From positions 617,286 through 681,285 of the forward strand of contig NW_019091412.1 in NCBI RefSeq assembly GCF_001949145.1: DNA of 64,000 bases, given 5' to 3'. This document shows positions 26,801 through 40,200 of this stretch, piece after piece. The translations under genes were made by a program, and so were the position numbers. Position 1 is the stretch's first letter, and every line of letters starts with the position of its first letter. Origin of the DNA: Acanthaster planci. Lineage: Eukaryota > Echinodermata > Asteroidea > Valvatida > Acanthasteridae. Below the pieces are notes generated by a model. That model was not told the DNA's origin, did not search any database, and saw only the letters and a list, made by a program, of their open reading frames with translations.

Positions 26801-27782
26801 ATTGGTAAGACAAATCTCTGATTTACATATTATTCAGAATATAAAAATGATCACAATTACTTCCCTTTGTCCTGTTTTTGATTACTTCCTAACGATGATA
26901 ATGAGACATTGCTATACAGCTTACGTAAGAAGAGAAGATATATACCATAGTATGTTTCAGGAGGAACAAAGGAGTGACTGCCTTTGCAGTCACGTGATAT
27001 ACCTGGGCTGCTCCTGTGCTATATCACCTGGTCACTTCAAAGGAACAGTTGTGACACCCCCATTACGTCAGCAAATGCACCAAAGTGTGCAGTCACCTTG
27101 GTTTGGTAACCAGAAAATGAAGAGAGGTTAATGACGGAAAGAGCGGAAAGGTACAGGCCTACCTGTCAAACAGTCATGGTTAGTATGTGGATGAATTTAT
27201 CTGGCTTTATGGAACACGTTTCCAGGTGCTTAGTTTGTAGTGTCTGCATTTTACTTCCTAAATAATGAAATTTTCCTACAAAGATACGAATTTGGGAATC
27301 TGGATTGTGAGGAAATGGGAGTACCACTTAACTGGCCTTTTATAATGATTGGTAACCAGGGTCGTCTGCTATCCATCCAAACGGAAATATAATCGAGAGC
27401 AGCGTTGAATCCATATCCACACTGCATGGAAGTCCTAAACGTTCCAGAAACACCCAAGATGGTTGTGGAATAACCCCCAACATAGCGGCCGTCCTGTGCG
27501 TCCTGTGCCTGCAATGCATGCCTAGCTGTCCGTGGTTCTTGGCAGTGTTGCGGAAGATGGTATTAATCCCAGCATTAAACACGAACGGAAGACGCAAGTA
27601 GAAAAGACGCCTTTTGGTGCTTCGTAAAGTTAGCATGGTCCCAACTGCAAGACACAATGCTGCTGTTTACGTAAACATGACGTCATCGCGCATGCTCAAT
27701 AGGCTGTTCTCAAAGTGCGTGTTCCCACTTTGTCCAATCCAATGTCGCCACGTGTTTTTAATATTGTCAACCAAGCCAGCGT

Positions 27783-27791
27783 AATAAATAA
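27783..27791 (-). promoter_or_regulatory. AU-rich element candidate in the FGF 3' UTR
   Basis: On the minus (FGF mRNA) strand this reads TTATTTATT, inside TATTTATTTATTA with overlapping ATTTA pentamers. The nonamer UUAUUUAUU is the classical mRNA-destabilising AU-rich element. It lies about 195 nt past the FGF stop codon, so it should fall in the 3' UTR if the transcript extends that far. The polyadenylation site was not located with certainty. Confidence 0.4.
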
Positions 27792-27985
27792 ATACTTCTT
27801 CGAAGTCATTTGGTACAATATTAATTTACAATTATATAAATTACCAATCTTCATATAAAAATATTGTTACACTTTATATACATAAACTTACATAAGCTAA
27901 TTCTTGAGGGTGAGGGTAGGGGAAACGGTCCGTGGCAAACCGGACGATTGATGCTTGTGATGTGGAGAAAAACATGAATTATTCA

Positions 27986-28294
27986 TCAGCTGGCTGTGTC
28001 CTCCTGCCTTGTGGCGTCGTTGTTCGTTTCCATTTGTTGAATCAACTGGTAGAACCTATAAATGTCCGCAGAGCTCATGGAGGATTCGTCGTCTGAATTT
28101 GACTCTGGAAGGGACCGTTTCAAGAACTGCACGGACTTGACACCCGGCCGAGTCCTCTGAGCTCGCATGGCTCGTCCGTCTCTATTGAATCCTAGGTACA
28201 TCTCGGTTTTCTGGACCAGTTTCAACTCCGTATATCCGTTGTTGATGGTTTCCGTAAAGACACAAGACACACTTCCGCCTTTCTTAAGTCTCTT
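27986..28294 (-). CDS. fgf8/17/18: FGF8/17/18 coding exon 4 and stop
   Basis: 309 bp. The acceptor is TTCTTCTCCCAG|AAG, phase 0. It encodes residues 116-217: SCVFTETINNGYTELK, EMYLGFNRDGRAMR, RTRPGVKSVQFLKRSLPE, then an acidic, Ser/Asp/Glu-rich tail ending in RQEDTAS and a TGA stop. The core is clearly FGF. The tail is divergent. Confidence 0.95.
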   Translation of the reverse strand, partial: KRLKKGGSVSCVFTETINNGYTELKLVQKTEMYLGFNRDGRAMRAQRTRPGVKSVQFLKRSLPESNSDDESSMSSADIYRFYQLIQQMETNNDATRQEDTAS

Positions 28295-31200
28295 CTGGGA
28301 GAAGAAAACAAAAAATAAAAGGGAAACATGCCTTGTTAAAACTCTCGTGTCGAGTTGGATATGACATGAATGAATTTTACCGGTCATGCGTCACAAAGAT
28401 ATCCTGGTCATCTTTTATGCAGGCCTATATATATCTATGCCTTATTACCCCCGCCACGAATTAGTTCAGATAACTCCTTCATCAGTCATCTTATCACATC
28501 AATGGCTATTATGTGTAATGAAACACCTAAGATCCCATGGCTAATAAACAGATACGAGAAACAGGATTGACAGGAAGCCCAAATGTCACTTTAGTTCTGA
28601 ACGGAACAGTCCATATAATTACAGCTGATCATTGAAATAATTAACTACGGTATAAAGATAATTTGAGTATAGATTTCAAGTTTGATGGGTGGGGACGTGT
28701 TTGCTATCCGTTACTTTACCATCGAAAACATCAACTATCAAAGTATCTGTTTCTGCATAAATCATATGTTGCACGAATGTGCAAGACGCCAAAAGAGTCA
28801 ATGTTATGCACCTAGATTGGATCCCATACAGGATCAGGCTACTCGAAAAATGGTGCCAATGGATTTTTTTCAAAACCACCAAATAATTACTTCTCCTCAG
28901 ACCGATCTGGTTCCGATAAAGAGATTTAACCTCGAGTAGACCTTTTTGCAGAATTGTAGTCCCTAATAAAACTTCAGGGTGGTCAGACATCCGACCTCAG
29001 CCGCGCAAATCTACCGAGACACCTGGCCTATTGTAGTCGACAGTTTCTACAACAGCTCGTCTGGTGTGATCAAAAGGGTTAGCGGCATGATGGCCGGCAA
29101 AATGGAATCTCTCATTGCGTACTACACATGTTCGATTTATCCACCAGAATGCCCCACAAGAATTGACGATATTCTATGTAACACGGAGTGTCGTGAGATG
29201 TCTCGGCCTAAGAAAATGTTGCGAAGGTCGTCGAATTTAGGAAAGTAAATCGGGCATAGACAGCTACAGAAAAGGAAGCTTTTGTACATGGCATGCGCAG
29301 CCACGCTATAGGCTTAGTGTATTACGACTTAGAGTCTTCCTCTCTGCACACAGACACTGTGATTGTACATATTCTCCTCCCACGTCAGTAATTACATATC
29401 AGCGTTATGCAAGCATTGTTATTCACTTTAACAAACTCATACTTAATACGGGGTGTGCATTTGTGTCAATGCGAGTTCCAGCTTACAGCAAGTATCTGGG
29501 TTTCAGCTTGCGTATTTCCCTTTGTTAAGTCCGCGTGTGCCATCGAAAACTTGAAAGTAAGCTAGGAATTCGCCATGTCATGTATTCGGTCTCAATCATT
29601 TCACATTTTTTCATTAAACCCCAAAAAGGTGTAAGTTTCGCTTTGCCAAGCAACACTAACGCTTTTCACAATCGTTTCAACACCAAGTCTTCTGTAAAGG
29701 CGATCTACAATCGCTGTTATTTCCGAAGTTTGAGAAGGAACCAAGCGTATCCAGTGTATTACAGCCCTTTGGTCAAATGTAATGGCAGACTTGTTCTCTT
29801 TGGGTTCGGCTTTTCACTAAATCCACTGGCTCTTTGGTATAACGAAAGTCTCTCAACACCGATCTCCTTGAGTCTAGCTTCCGGTACCCACCTACCCGGG
29901 TACGTGCTTTCCGCGAGTTAGACATAACAGGATTGACTGTTAAAGGAGTTATCAGGATGATTGCATTATCGCAAAGCCCTAACGGGACGCTACGGGAAGG
30001 GTTGGGAACTAGACTTCAAACATTGCAAGAAACGTCAACAGCTACAAACCAAGGATACTGAAAGAAAGGGGAAAAGAGCTGTTCACTGCTTATTGCTCTG
30101 TTGAAGTTTTTACTAGAGATGGAAAATACAGCCACCATGCAGTGATAACCCTTACTTGCTTCACAGGGTTTTTGTTTGTTTGTTGGGTTGCTGGGGTTGT
30201 TGGGGTGTTTGTTTGTTTGTTGGGGTGTTGGGGTGTTTGTTGAGGTGTTTGTTTTGCTTTATCTTCTCCCTGTGGGAAGACCAAAGCGTGCACTGGATTC
30301 ACCTCTTTGCTAAATGCTTTCGATTCCAAAAATATTTCTGATTCTGAAATAAATGTTCCCAAGGGTAACGGATATCAGTTGGCCTCCTGAAGCTACGGCT
30401 CATTTTCCTTCACCGATGATCCCCAGACAAAAAAGACTGGCTGAAGTTCGCAATGAAAGAAGCCGCAATAAAAAAAAACCAAAAACCCAGAGCTAACCAC
30501 GGGCTAGGCGGCCTACCAGCCTCGGCTAACAACGTTGGTCTTATTATTTTGCTGGAAGGAACGGGGGGTCTAGTTTCACAAAAGAAAACCCGTCAATTTT
30601 GATAATGGCATTAAAAGTTGGGGTAAAAAAAAGACAAGAGCTGGCTTGGAGAGCGAGAACTCTCTTTAATTCTGCGCCAGACGAGATCTGCCCAACAGCA
30701 GAATAGACTGAAACGCCGGGTTTGAGGAACTCATAAACGTCGGTCAATTAAGCGTACTTCCGCAGAGGTATAATCGCACACGTGTGGAGCCTACCGGCAT
30801 CGATGTATGTAGAATATAATACGTGTACTGCCTATATTACATTGCCTTAAAATGAACACAGTGGTACAGTGGGCTACCGTGTATGTTGAAGGCCAATTTG
30901 GGCATATCTTTTGGCCTTTATATTAAAGAGTCATTCACATCGTGTTTATATTTAAAGAAAGATATCTTCAAAGGCTGATCAATTATAGAGACGGAATGAA
31001 GCCTCAGAAGTTACAGGTCGCTACTAATGTGCCCCAATACCTAAAAAAACACACTCTGTGCATTTTGGATCATGATCCCTTATCAGGAGTTAACTGGTCT
31101 TATTTACAAACCAGTCATAATATATTGAATTAGCAGCGAGGTTAACGTGTTTGATTGGACCTGAGAATAAAAATGAACGCAATGAAATAAACTTCATTAC

Positions 31201-34200
31201 AAATTAATGTCATTTATGCTGATGAGGATTTTTTTAATTTATGATTAATTATAGCTACATGTTTCAAGCCACATTTAAAAAAGAATGAAAGTGGGGCATG
31301 GAACCCACAAAGACTCTGGCACCACCTCATTTAACAGATAACATTGAATCAGATGGCTTCCCCGTGAATGAGGTATATTTCTATGCTGTAAAGATGACGT
31401 CATGATACGTCACCCGAACCAAGATGTGATTAATAGAGTAATTCGCACTGGAAAAGTCAACATCATAGATTTGAACTCGAAGACGTCAACGGTATAAAAT
31501 TGTTTTTAAGACCTGATTTTAGTACTGATTCAAAACCTAGAAGCGAAGATGAAGGAATGCCCAGTCTTGACTTGTTCGTCCCTTTAAGACAGAGATGAGA
31601 CAGGCGTTTTTGCTTCAAGGATGCAACCATTGATGGTGCAATGACACTTAACCAACCAAGCCAAGGAAAGGAAATGAATGGGCAAAATCTGGCCGCTGGT
31701 AACATTTGCAGCATGTAGTCACACTTACAGGCTAACGTGACTTGTAAGTGAAATGAAGTATAGGCCCTATGCACGTACAAAATTGTTGTATCGATACGAC
31801 AGATTTGTAACTGATTTCTGTGCCTTGGAGGTTTCGACGGTATCCCCAACTATCTATCATCTTTTCCCACGCCACACTCGAGTATTGTGGATTCAGGTAC
31901 ATGTCCTTTACGGGTATTTCATCCATAAAGGGTACAGTAGTACGTTTGTGTTACAAAAACTCCCCCGTTCCATAAAACTTGCGATTTCAATACGGCGAAA
32001 ATTCCACCGAAAGACAAATCACCAGTGTACACAAAAAGCATGTGTATATACTATACAACAGCTTTGATTTATGAGCAGACATAAAGCAGCGTAAACATTA
32101 CAGGTTCCTTTTTGATGAATTCTAGGGCATAACTTACCCGTCCGACCACGTGTCCCTTTTTGTTGATGCACAAGAAATATCCGGTCTGCTCGCCCTGAAT
32201 CGTTATTTGGCCCTCGAGTGAATTCGTCCGGAATAGTAGCCTTGCTGGTGAAATTAGGAAAACACAACAACAAACAAACATGAATATTCATAAACATATA
32301 CGCACCAATAATTTGCATGTATCTTGATAATAGATTTATGTTTGGACTTCTTGAGCAATCACTTTTTCCCGGACGTCTTAGGGCTATTTTGGAGGGGGTG
32401 AACGAGAAGGACGTGAATTTCGGAACTGGGCATAGTAATTCGGAAGCATTGCGTCGGTGAATAAAACACACTCGAGAGACACTGAATGATGAAATTTATC
32501 TGTTGATGAAAAATGGACAAGTAAGTTACAAAAAGCCCAACAAAAACACCTTTTCATAACACCATGACTTCAAGTATACCCTACACTCACTGCGAACGGC
32601 GGGGAAATAATCCCCTTTGTCTCCAATTCTTTACAAATCTCTCCATCAGAGTGTTATCAGTATTGTAAAAAATACTGGAAAGTATGTCCCATTTGATAAA
32701 AAGAAAGAAAACAAAAGACGACGACGTTTGCTGCACTGCAGTTCATTTTGTTCAGAAAGCGCAGCACAGGAGTTAGCTGGCGACGATTGGTCTTATCTGT
32801 GATCGCAAGCTCTTATCAGAGTCGGAATGTCACAGTTATTGCCCATTATTACCCCCTAATAACCAGGATAGGAGGTCAAGTGAGGTCAGAGACGGGAACG
32901 CCATCAAAATACGTGTCAAAGTTGGCAGGCAATTGCCCGCCGGGGGTCCGACGAACGCACCTATAGAGCCAGCCACTTTCGCTAAAAAAAGAAAACACCA
33001 TCCCACTAAAATGGCCTCAGGTCCTAGACCCTATCTGGTCGAACGATCAGGAGGCTGGTTTCTTAAGAGGAAAATTCTTGTTTTAAAACTGGGGTTTCAA
33101 TCAAACCTGGACCTTAATGGCAGGGTAACTTTTTCTTCACGTTTTCGAGGGAATTTGACCGACATCTGGGTCACGACGCATAGTGAACCTCTCGCCTCTC
33201 CGCTGTATCGACTAGTTTCGTCTATTGAGCCTATAATGGGAACACTTAATGAAGACTTTAGGGGGTCGTAGTGGCGACAGGACGTACGAGTGACTTAACA
33301 ACAGTCGCGATATCCAGGATGTGTGATGTCAATACGGCACTGGACAATGACTAGCAGCGGTTGACAAGCAGACGACCCGTTGACGTCAAGCCGCAGACGG
33401 CAAGAAATGAGGCCCGTATATTCCTGTACCTGGCTCATCAATGCGCTTTTGTCTCCATCCCGGAGTTGCCAATAAATTGACCGAAATAATCACTCATTGC
33501 CTTGATCACTTTACACAGAGGCATTTGATAACTGAGGGGGTGAGAATCTATGGTCTGAGAACTTGGAATTCGGAATGCCTCCAGACATGGACGCCTTTAT
33601 AGAGGGCATCGCCAGTTTTCGTCAGAAATTTTCAGGACTCACTACCTGAAAATAGGAATCTCCTGCAACGATTTCGGGGTAAACGCAGCATGTTAATCAG
33701 CCAATCGTGGATGGGCCAACGCGTTCAGTACAAATCCTATTCCTGCAAAAGCCTTCTCTTTCTCCTCCTTTTTCAGTACATGCAGACATTATCAGATCTG
33801 TTTGCAGTGGCTCGTTTTCCCCTAGTCCAGCCTCACAGCCGACCCCCAGTTGTCAATAAATCGACTCCCTTCTACAGGTCACGCGCGCCTAGTTAAGGTG
33901 GCGGCACGTCTGAGTCCCGACGGTGTGACATCGGCCAGGTAATCAAACAACCTGTCAGCGTAAGACCGGTAGCCACCCACCGATACATAGGGGGCCTTAT
34001 TCTTAAGGCAATGACGGTTAGTGGTAGAGGTGGTATCACCGAGTAGTGTCGTGTTTCGCGTCAACAGCTATGAAGTTAGTTGACTGACAGGTGGATGATG
34101 AGAACGGATTCAAGTCGCGGTTGTTTTCAAAATGTCACATTCCTACCGATTTCGTAATAACCCACGCGTTCAGTTGCGAAGAAAACAGGGACGAATGTCC

Positions 34201-37200
34201 CAACCTTGAATCCATCCCTTCCAAGTTAAGAGTAAACTGCAACCAGTGAAGCGAAGATGATTTCGTTGGACTGTGACAACAATATGAGGGAAAACGCTCC
34301 TGTACGTAGGAATTCCGCTGGCGTGGAAAAACCCTCCTACTAATTATTTCCTCCGAGTCAAAAACACTATACTCGAAGAGCCGGCTGACCGGCGCGATAT
34401 CATTCTGATATCTGCCCCTCCCCCATTGCTGAAATGTCTTCGCCGCTTTCCTGTAAAGTGTTTTTATTGAAGCCTGTAGATTGCACGAGTAGATAGTTTG
34501 GAAGGACTTTAAAGTTACAGTCATATAAGTATCACAGACCTTGTTTTTAGTTTCGAGTCAAAAGCGAACAGGGTGAAGTGCTGGCAAGCAGGAAAGACGT
34601 GAAACGGTGTGTCTAGGGAGACTGAGCTTGCTTTGGGATCTCCCTTGCAACAATCGATCTCTGATTATTCATTTTCTAACGCTGTCTCCTAAAACCTGCT
34701 ATTCAGGTTCTTTCTTTTACCTCCAGTATGTCTTATATATACTTCATTCACTGGCTTAATGCTAGAGTTAATCCTGCGGTGATCCCACGCCTCTGATCAT
34801 ACAGCACGCAACATCACAATCCCATTCATAAAGCTGTGACCAAAAAAGAGGGGGAGAAAGGCGGATGCTGTGATGCCAACCACGCCCCCCAAAACTAGCC
34901 CCCCCCCTTCACGGCCCATCCTCTTCTGGGGCAAGATTGACGGGGACCCAATTAACGAGACCCAATTTAGGTTATCGCATCACTCTGTCAGCAGTGTCGT
35001 TGCTTAGCCGCGTGCGAGTGCATTCTGCCTCTCATGTAAATGACTTCTCCCAATCCATGACGTCAGGACGGGCACCTCTGCCAGTCGCTATTTTAGAAAC
35101 GCGCTGATGTACGTGCGGTAAATTGCCTGTCTTATTCGCCTCCCTTGATGCAAGGTTGCCGTCTTAAAACTATGCGAGAACGAAAAAAGTTAAGCTGGCG
35201 ACGAGCAATAATATGACGTCACCAACCCAGAACTGATAGATTCTGTCATCGTAATCATCCGCCCACTTGTTTAATGTTTGGTTCGGAGGGATCAACGGTT
35301 GAGAACGTCAGGGGTGTGTGTTTGTTTTTAAGATGTAAATAAGACGTAGGGTCTGATGTTCTTGAGAGGACTTGATATTTCCGCTAGGAGGCCTACAGCG
35401 CCTGGCGGTTTCCTTGAGTGTTCAAATTAGGGACAGAACTGTGTCATGTCTTGTAGACTGTTTTCAACACAGACTGAAACCTCTGAAGATTAATTTGTCG
35501 GTCTCTCACAAATTTTGGCATGGAATTTCTTTTGTCTGGCGTTCTGTTTTCCTGACCCATACTGTTGGGTTCTGTTATACTTTTTGGGTGGCCTGTAATG
35601 GAGGTTGATTGCCTGTCCTATACACTTTCCAAGGTTTAGCTCTTTGTTGGTTGAAGGGAAGCCCTACCTTGCCCCAAAACCACAAAATACATTTTATCTT
35701 TTTAGTCACGACGATGGTGTTTTCTTTGGGTAACAAAGGATCTGCTTAAAGGGACATGTTACAAGCGTGGGGAGCGACCACACGATGTGAACATTTTGTG
35801 TTTTCTTTGAGAAAGATCTACACAAACCGTTTGACACAAGGCACTGATACAATATTGTTCCAATGCAGGCCCTAAAGTTCTTTGGAAAGTTACAAAACAA
35901 TGACCATTCCTGAACATAATCCTTGGCTATACAAGGATATTAATATTATCAAGATTCATTTGCAAACCATATCCAATTTTATAAAATCACAAAATGAATG
36001 ATTATCTCAGAAATTTTTCTGGTGTACGACTTGACAGATTGATTCAGCATTTGTGTACAACTGAAAAGAGCTTGTGAGGGTCCCCTCTACTAAATTTGAC
36101 GCGTTCAGTGCGGCTGTTCTTACATCTTGGCAAAATAGTTTAGCTTGGTATACATATTATCATGGATTTAGCGCTCAACACAGCACAAAGAGGCCATTCA
36201 ATTTCGTGAACGTAGCACCAACTGCAGAGGTAAAAAAAAAGCTGAGAATCAATTATCAGGCCTGACTAATAACAGGCTGACTTGAGGGCACGGGGGATTA
36301 AGAGATCTTCGCCCAAGATATCAAGCAAGAAAGCCACTACCCACCGTCTTCAAAAGAGAATGTTTGTAGCACTTAAGGTAACTTACATGTGTTGTTTTTG
36401 GGGACAAAATGCTCAGTTTTACTTTTGGAAGTGTAGCCCTAAACACGGTCCTAATGATAGCTATAGCTCAGCAGGCCGTACTTTGCAGATATGCGCTTTT
36501 GTGACAAGTTGTGTCGTCAAGGAGGTAAGAATGAAAACTAGTTCTTAGAATTTGCGAGGTAAGAGATCACTTGGGGTAGCTTTTCAGCCACCATGCTTGG
36601 AAATTCTCCCACAACTTTGCCTCCTGGACAAGTACAGCTAAGTGCTGACTTAAGACATCATTGAGCTAACTTTAACGAGGTACAATGGCCGCTTGAAAGG
36701 CGGCTCACGGGTCCTAGTCTTGTCCCATGGCAAATAATGACCGCCGATTCGATCTGCCATTCAAACCCCTTGTTCGGGAAACGTAGAGGATTAAATTGTC
36801 GTGAAAAAGACGCATTATAAGCTCACTATCTCTAAGTGGGCACGATTGTGAGCTCGATCGGAAAACCTCTTATGGCTTTCAGGAATAATCTGAAAATAAG
36901 GCAAACATTTACCCTGTCCACAGGTTGGCTGGGTCGAGAAATAATAGATCTTATTGTTGAAATAGGTCCTGGATCCTCCTGTAAAGTCAGACCTCCGTGC
37001 TTGGTGTAAGTGTACAATTCTTCTTGTGATAATTATTGTACTTAGTGATACTTGTACTGTTTATCCACTGTACTGTGCCACATGCATGTTACACTCTACC
37101 TCTCAATAGAGAACGCTACCAAACAGCGATTAGCTATAAGATTCTGGAAGCCAAGGAAAAATCGTTCCCATTAACTCGCTCAATCTATATGTCATTACCA

Positions 37201-40200
37201 TTGTGCAGGGAGATCGCTGAGGTATTATTTTAGAAGCACAATGAGTGTTTGGCGAAGGGTTGTTTTTTCTTCTTTTCAGTTGTGCGTGTGTGTGGCATAC
37301 CGGCAATTTCTAAAGCGACAAAAGGCGTCTCAATGAATTGTCGATTTATGGCAATCGTGTGAACGATGGACAGTCATTTTTTCCCCTGTCGGCATTGTTC
37401 CGATAAGGTCATCCCCTTTCGGCATTTTTGTTATTTCCTCCCTTTTTTGGAAACACAAGGCTTGCGTTTCAAAGTGAAGTATTGCAAGACTGGATATAGG
37501 CCATCATTGGCGGGGATGTGAAGTTTTTTTTACCCCGAGCGTGGCTGACGATAAATTGCCGTGTGCAGAGAGACCTTTTGTGAACAGTCATCACGGCTTC
37601 GTCACGCCATCACGCGAAGGGAGCCCAGATAAGTGGATTGCACTCCCGTCACAGAAATTCAAGCAATGCATGGGATCACAGAATGGGGTTAATACACTGA
37701 GCTATATGCAGAAGATAACTCGGCGTGAGGTATGATCGGTCATGTAAAATTGGGCCAACTTGGTCACACATGAATTATGAATGAGTTATTAACTAGCATG
37801 AACCTCATCAACCGGCTATTCGAAGAATTCAGGGTTCGAATTAATAACAGATCAAAATTGTATCACAGTAAACTCCAGAGATCCAGGACGGGTCTTGCTG
37901 AACAAAGAAAGCAATTTGATTTGAGCTCCATGACAGAACCACAGGGCAGGGAAACTAACTTGATAATATGAACTCAAGTAAAACTTGGTGTCTGTTCACT
38001 AAGCGCATGCAGGTGGCCTGACAGAACAGGTTGCAAGCCTTAACAGGTGGCTGCAGTTTCTCCTCTGGTCGGATTCTCAGTTAAGATGTCCTTTGCTTTT
38101 TCTCTACTCTGCATGTCATTAAAGTATGCGCAGGAGTCACTCATACGGCTGCTACATCATGTACTGCTTGATTTCCTCTAACGTCCTGAGTAACATAAAC
38201 GAGGTCCCTATGGCGATAAATTATTCAGGACATGATCAGGTTGCCGCCGAACGATTTCAATCAGCAGCATGTAAATCACCGCCAAGAAAAGAGAAAAAGG
38301 ACAGGGGGGGGGAAGAGAAGTGATCAGCCGTCATAGTGTATTGCCTTGTTTGTGGAAAGAAAATTGCCCGTGTTCAGGACACCAGATACCCGTGATTAAC
38401 AAGGCCTGATGAGGACGAGGCGGCCGGAAAATGCGAAGGGGTTCTGTGCACTTGTGCAGCGAGGAGCCAGGCTTCGTTAGTGTCCATGTATTAACTTGCA
38501 AAAGAGACCTCTAAGGAGGAACGCAGAATGAACGAAGGAATATAGAAGAGGCAAACTCCGGGCCAAATGGGCAGTGCAAAGAGAGAGGAGAAAAAACCAA
38601 TCGGTAGAGAAATCACAAACTAGCACATCATTTTCGTTCTTGTAATTCCGAAGGTGAGGAGACGGAGGGGGGGGGGGAAGTCATGAGAGCCGTTGACAGA
38701 CAAAATGGTGAGAGATGCACGGAGGCAAGGGAGTGCTGAGACCCAGAAAGATATTTCCGAGGGAAGTGGCTCAATTTTCCAGAAGGATCGAGTCTCTAAT
38801 CTTGAGGAGGGATTTACCTGTCTGGAGGCTCTTTAAGGAAACCCTGGGAAGAACTTGGATTTCAGAAACTCCAATAAATCTGGTCTGGTGTACATTAAAG
38901 TGACTGAGTGTCGTTTTATACTTCATTGCTCTTGAATCAATGCATGGCTATATTAAGACAGTTTGGGAATACCTGTTCCCAATTTAGGGCTAAATCATGC
39001 GAGGAGTCACGTGACAGGCTCCATTTTTAATCTTAAAACGTGGGAAGCTTCTCACAGCTACTGGACAATTTTATTTTTAGCTCTTCCTTGACTGAATTCG
39101 TGAAACAAAGGTTGCTTCACAAAATTCATCCAAGAGATGGATGATGCAGAAGCAGAAGAGGAGGAATGACCTGTAATTGAGGGATGTACGTCAGTGGTCT
39201 GGGTAAGGATGGAGCTAGAGGAATGCCTCCTGCTTCAAGACCAGTGTCTTGGATGGCATCATGTCGGTTGCCGCCTGTCAAGATTGTGGTGGCATGATGC
39301 AAAAGGCTACGAGAAACCAAGGCGTAGAGACCAGCCATGTTTACGTAACTGGTGCCGGTCACTTTCGATGGTCTGCAAGTTGGCTTTACCCGATCACCAA
39401 TCTCCCGGCCGAAGAGTCTTGACCAAACATTTACAACAAACAGGACCCCTCTTTCAACCCAGCCGCTATACTTCCGGGAGTACAGTGGGCGACACGCATT
39501 AGGTTCCCACCTCCCTTTTAACAGAAAATGTTTTTTTACTCACGTGTTCATATTTATCTTTCTGGTCAAGAATTCCAGCAATCTGTGTCTATATGTTCTC
39601 TGGATTTGGAATTGGATCATGTCTCTCTTTGTTGCCCCAAGCACAAACAACTTCTTTAGCAATATGAAGCGTGTTTCCTCCATTTGGGGTTAGGAAATCG
39701 GTTTAAACCCGCACCATGTAACCGAACAAGGAATTTCCTCCAAGTGGTGTCCAAGCGCATTAGACAGTAATTTGGACGTAATTTTCCTGATGCCGTAGTT
39801 GAACGCTTTAACTATAAATAATTGGAGGCCATTTCCGGACTTGCCAGCGCTGCAGTCTTTGACTCTTCTCCGACCTGGTGTACCTGAGTGGAGGACCAGC
39901 CGGACTATTTATAGCAGCGGCAAAATCTTCGAGTTGGCTTTTATAAAAGAGAAACTGCAGCGAGTACGGACGGAAACGACTGTGCTTTGGAATATAAACC
40001 ATGAGAGATCACTGCCTGTACTCCATGCCGCGCGAGCTATGAATGCAGAGCACGTAGATAGGCAGGTTTACTCATCATTGAAATGCATCCCACAACGCCA
40101 CCAACTTCCTGCCTCACATTTCCCTCCGATGCTTATTTATTTTAAAGGGGCGATTTCATGGTAAAAAATAGCGGTGTAACTTATTCATTGATACAACAAT

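Larger units (their letters stand above)
20838..27782. other. Intergenic stretch downstream of the FGF gene
   Basis: No confident gene. It contains a weak TSP1-like open frame (22501-22593), a (TA)9 microsatellite (23803-23820), paired inverted repeats at 26705-26802 and stacked hairpins at 26974-27027. The distal part of the FGF 3' UTR may reach into its right end. Confidence 0.5.

Noticed and set aside
32019-32471. 150-codon minus-strand open frame over FGF exon 3
   Set aside because: It is in the wrong frame; the FGF exon 3 frame is the neighbouring one (32138-32244) that carries GEQTGYFLCINKKG.
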